Source of the DNA: Nostoc commune NIES-4072
GTDB taxonomy: Bacteria; Cyanobacteriota; Cyanobacteriia; Cyanobacteriales; Nostocaceae
Length of the DNA stretch: 64,000 nucleotides
Reading direction: 5' to 3'
Assembly: GCF_003113895.1 (NCBI RefSeq)
Contig: NZ_BDUD01000002.1
Location: 62,001-126,000 of the forward strand
Within the stretch, counting starts at the first letter, position 1. Each line of letters begins with the position of its first letter. The notes beneath the pieces were generated by a model. The model had not been told where the DNA came from. It did no database searches and saw only the letters and a list, made by a program, of their open reading frames with translations. Shown piece after piece: positions 62,618 to 64,000 of the stretch. A program made the translations under genes and the position numbers.

Positions 62618-63217
62618 ATGCAACAACTCAATTTATTTGCTGAATTAGCCCCAGTTTTACCAGTCACTTATTATCCCGATTTCTTAAGTTTTGAACAGGC
62701 CAATGAACTCTACCAACACTGTCTACAACTGCAATGGCAGCAGAATCAAATCAGGATCGCGGGTAAAACAATGCCCGTCCCCCGCCTGGAATGCCTGTAC
62801 GGTGACAAAAACTGTGACTATCTTTACTCAAACAGCGTATTTTTGAAACCCCTGATTTGGACAGACAATCTGGCTAACTTGCGCGATCGCATCACTGCAC
62901 TTACTGGTTATAAATTCCGTATCGTCATCGGCAATCAGTATCGCAGTGGACAAGATTCTATCGGATGGCACGCTGATACTGATTCTTCGATGGGATATCA
63001 GCCAGCGATCGCTTCCCTTAGCCTGGGGTCATGTCGCAAGTTTCAAATCAAACCGAGGAATGGCAAACCTACTGATTTCTGGTTGGAACACGGCAGCTTG
63101 CTTGTGATGCACCCAGGCTGTCAATCGACACATCTGCATCAGCTTCCCAAGACCAACAAAGTGGTTAGTACCCGTATCAATCTCACATTTCGACCGCACA
63201 CAGGAGGGGGTAGATAA
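62618..63217 (+). CDS. AlkB-like 2-oxoglutarate/Fe(II) dioxygenase
   Basis: 199 residues from ATG 62618. The iron ligands are in IGWHADTDSSMG (HxD) and the distal His in HLHQLPKT; RINLTFRPH provides the 2-oxoglutarate arginine. IASLSLGSCRKFQIKPR is the conserved jelly-roll strand. AlkB proteins repair alkylated DNA or RNA; plasmid copies may protect incoming single-stranded DNA (inference). Complete. Confidence 0.85.
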   Translation: MQQLNLFAELAPVLPVTYYPDFLSFEQANELYQHCLQLQWQQNQIRIAGKTMPVPRLECLYGDKNCDYLYSNSVFLKPLIWTDNLANLRDRITALTGYKFRIVIGNQYRSGQDSIGWHADTDSSMGYQPAIASLSLGSCRKFQIKPRNGKPTDFWLEHGSLLVMHPGCQSTHLHQLPKTNKVVSTRINLTFRPHTGGGR

Positions 63218-63332
63218 CGCTGTGGCTGGCTGTTGAGGATTTCATAGCCAGCATAAGCTCTCACACAAATTTGAACCGGCGGCATGGGTGCAATGCCGCA
63301 CCCTGCACCATGCGTCAAAAAACAGAGGGAAT

Positions 63333-64000
63333 ATGCGTATAATCGAATTTGATTCTCAAGCTCTACACTTACAAGAATGGCTCAACAGTTGCGTTGACGA
63401 AGAAATCATTGCCTTAAATGTACGCTCACTCTCCAGCACAACACCCTACGAATACTTGCTCTACAGCCCCAAAATCTCCCGCCGCAATGATGGGCGCTTA
63501 CGAGACAGAGACTTGAAGAAATACCAGCACATTGAGCTAGGCGGCTGGTGGTGCAGTGGCGTTGACCCTCTCAACGACTATGTACTGATGATGTGGGGCT
63601 GTTTCAAACCAGACCACCCCCGAAGAGATCGCCAGAAAATTCACAAATTCATCAAGTACGAACACCCATTTAGAGAAGAGACACGCGCCTTCTTCCTCCT
63701 AGTACCGAATCGCATTTGGGTAAAAGTCTCCAACCGTAGTGGCATCCCCATCACTGAAGAGGACTTACAGCATCCTGGGGGTTTCTGGCACTGGGTTTGG
63801 CGGCATAATGTGCCAGTCACAATTGTCGAAGGTGTCAAGAAAGCGGGGGCATTACTGACTGCTGGTTATGCTGCGATCGCAATTCCGGGAGTAAACGCTG
63901 GATACCGCACACCCCAAGATGAGTACGGTACTGCCATCGGTAAACCCTCTCTGATTCCTGACTTGAAACATTTTGCAACACAAGGAAGACAGGTTAACAT
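63333..64000 (+). CDS. CyRepA1-type plasmid replication protein, copy 2, runs off right edge
   Basis: ATG 63333, GAGG four bases upstream. The first 38 residues (IIEFDSQALHLQEWLNSCVD..) are absent from copy 1. From YEYLLYSPKISRRNDGRLRD onward it matches copy 1 (43041-46160) with few substitutions, including the TIVEGVKKAGALLTAGYAAI segment. The 3' part is outside the window. The two copies are in opposite orientation. Confidence 0.85.
   Translation, partial: MRIIEFDSQALHLQEWLNSCVDEEIIALNVRSLSSTTPYEYLLYSPKISRRNDGRLRDRDLKKYQHIELGGWWCSGVDPLNDYVLMMWGCFKPDHPRRDRQKIHKFIKYEHPFREETRAFFLLVPNRIWVKVSNRSGIPITEEDLQHPGGFWHWVWRHNVPVTIVEGVKKAGALLTAGYAAIAIPGVNAGYRTPQDEYGTAIGKPSLIPDLKHFATQGRQVN

Overview
The window looks like part of a plasmid, or an integrated plasmid, from a filamentous nostocalean cyanobacterium. 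The support is the many GCGATCGC (HIP1-type) sites, NB-ARC and CHAT-TPR proteins of cyanobacterial style, two copies of a CyRepA1-type plasmid replication gene, a DUF1392 protein, a KilA-N protein, a ParE-type toxin-antitoxin pair, and many small inverted-repeat elements. No rRNA, tRNA or CRISPR array was seen. All family assignments come from reading the translations; no database search was run.

Layout. 1-4.2 kb: the 3' part of a broken plasmid gene, then a two-gene operon (NB-ARC STAND NTPase and a zinc-ribbon Ser/Thr kinase-TPR protein). 4.5-5.9 kb: plasmid debris, including an inverted copy of a regulator block found again at 55.6-56.4 kb and an IS630 remnant. 5.9-40.3 kb: a large extracellular/thylakoid-type contractile injection system (eCIS/tCIS) locus. 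Its minus-strand half (5.9-23.3 kb) encodes a TPR protein, two membrane-anchored Ig-like proteins (one with a WD40 propeller), a DUF4159-like protein, the baseplate proteins (P2 gpI-like, gpJ/Cis11, gp25/Cis9), PAAR tip/Cis10, VgrG spike/Cis8, Cis7 tube initiator, a disordered linker and a tube protein. The middle (23.6-34.7 kb) holds a pseudokinase-periplasmic binding protein fusion, a Nif11-type peptide, the AAA+ ATPase (Cis15), a DUF4157 candidate effector, a REP/RAYT element, a DUF4255 tail cap (Cis16) and a two-component pair. The plus-strand part (34.9-40.3 kb) holds a second DUF4255 protein, the sheath (Cis2), three tube paralogues, two related chaperone-like proteins and a tiny DUF6760-like gene. 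I see no tail-fibre or tape-measure gene. Together with the transmembrane Ig proteins this fits a CIS anchored in the producer's own membranes rather than one released against other cells.

40.3-43 kb: a CHAT-TPR protein whose catalytic dyad appears lost. 43-48.3 kb: CyRepA1 copy 1 and genes broken by short inverted-repeat (MITE-like) elements. 48.3-54.8 kb: a direct repeat, one copy split by an IS5-like element, enclosing a truncated patatin gene, an ISAs1-type insertion sequence and a 519-residue helical protein. 54.7-64 kb: a small repeated gene family, a ParE toxin-antitoxin pair, an HTH regulator, then a co-directional run of plasmid genes including a C5 cytosine methyltransferase interrupted by a MITE, an AlkB-like dioxygenase and CyRepA1 copy 2, which runs off the window.

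The signals that most deserve a second look are: (i) apparent double-frame coding inside the methyltransferase gene; (ii) MITE insertions with exact target duplications that let the ancestral genes be rebuilt; (iii) the pseudokinase-binding protein fusion, the inactive CHAT protein and the anchored Ig/WD40 proteins around the CIS; (iv) a perfect 20-bp hairpin between sheath and tube genes; and (v) inverted duplications flanking about 50 kb including the whole CIS.
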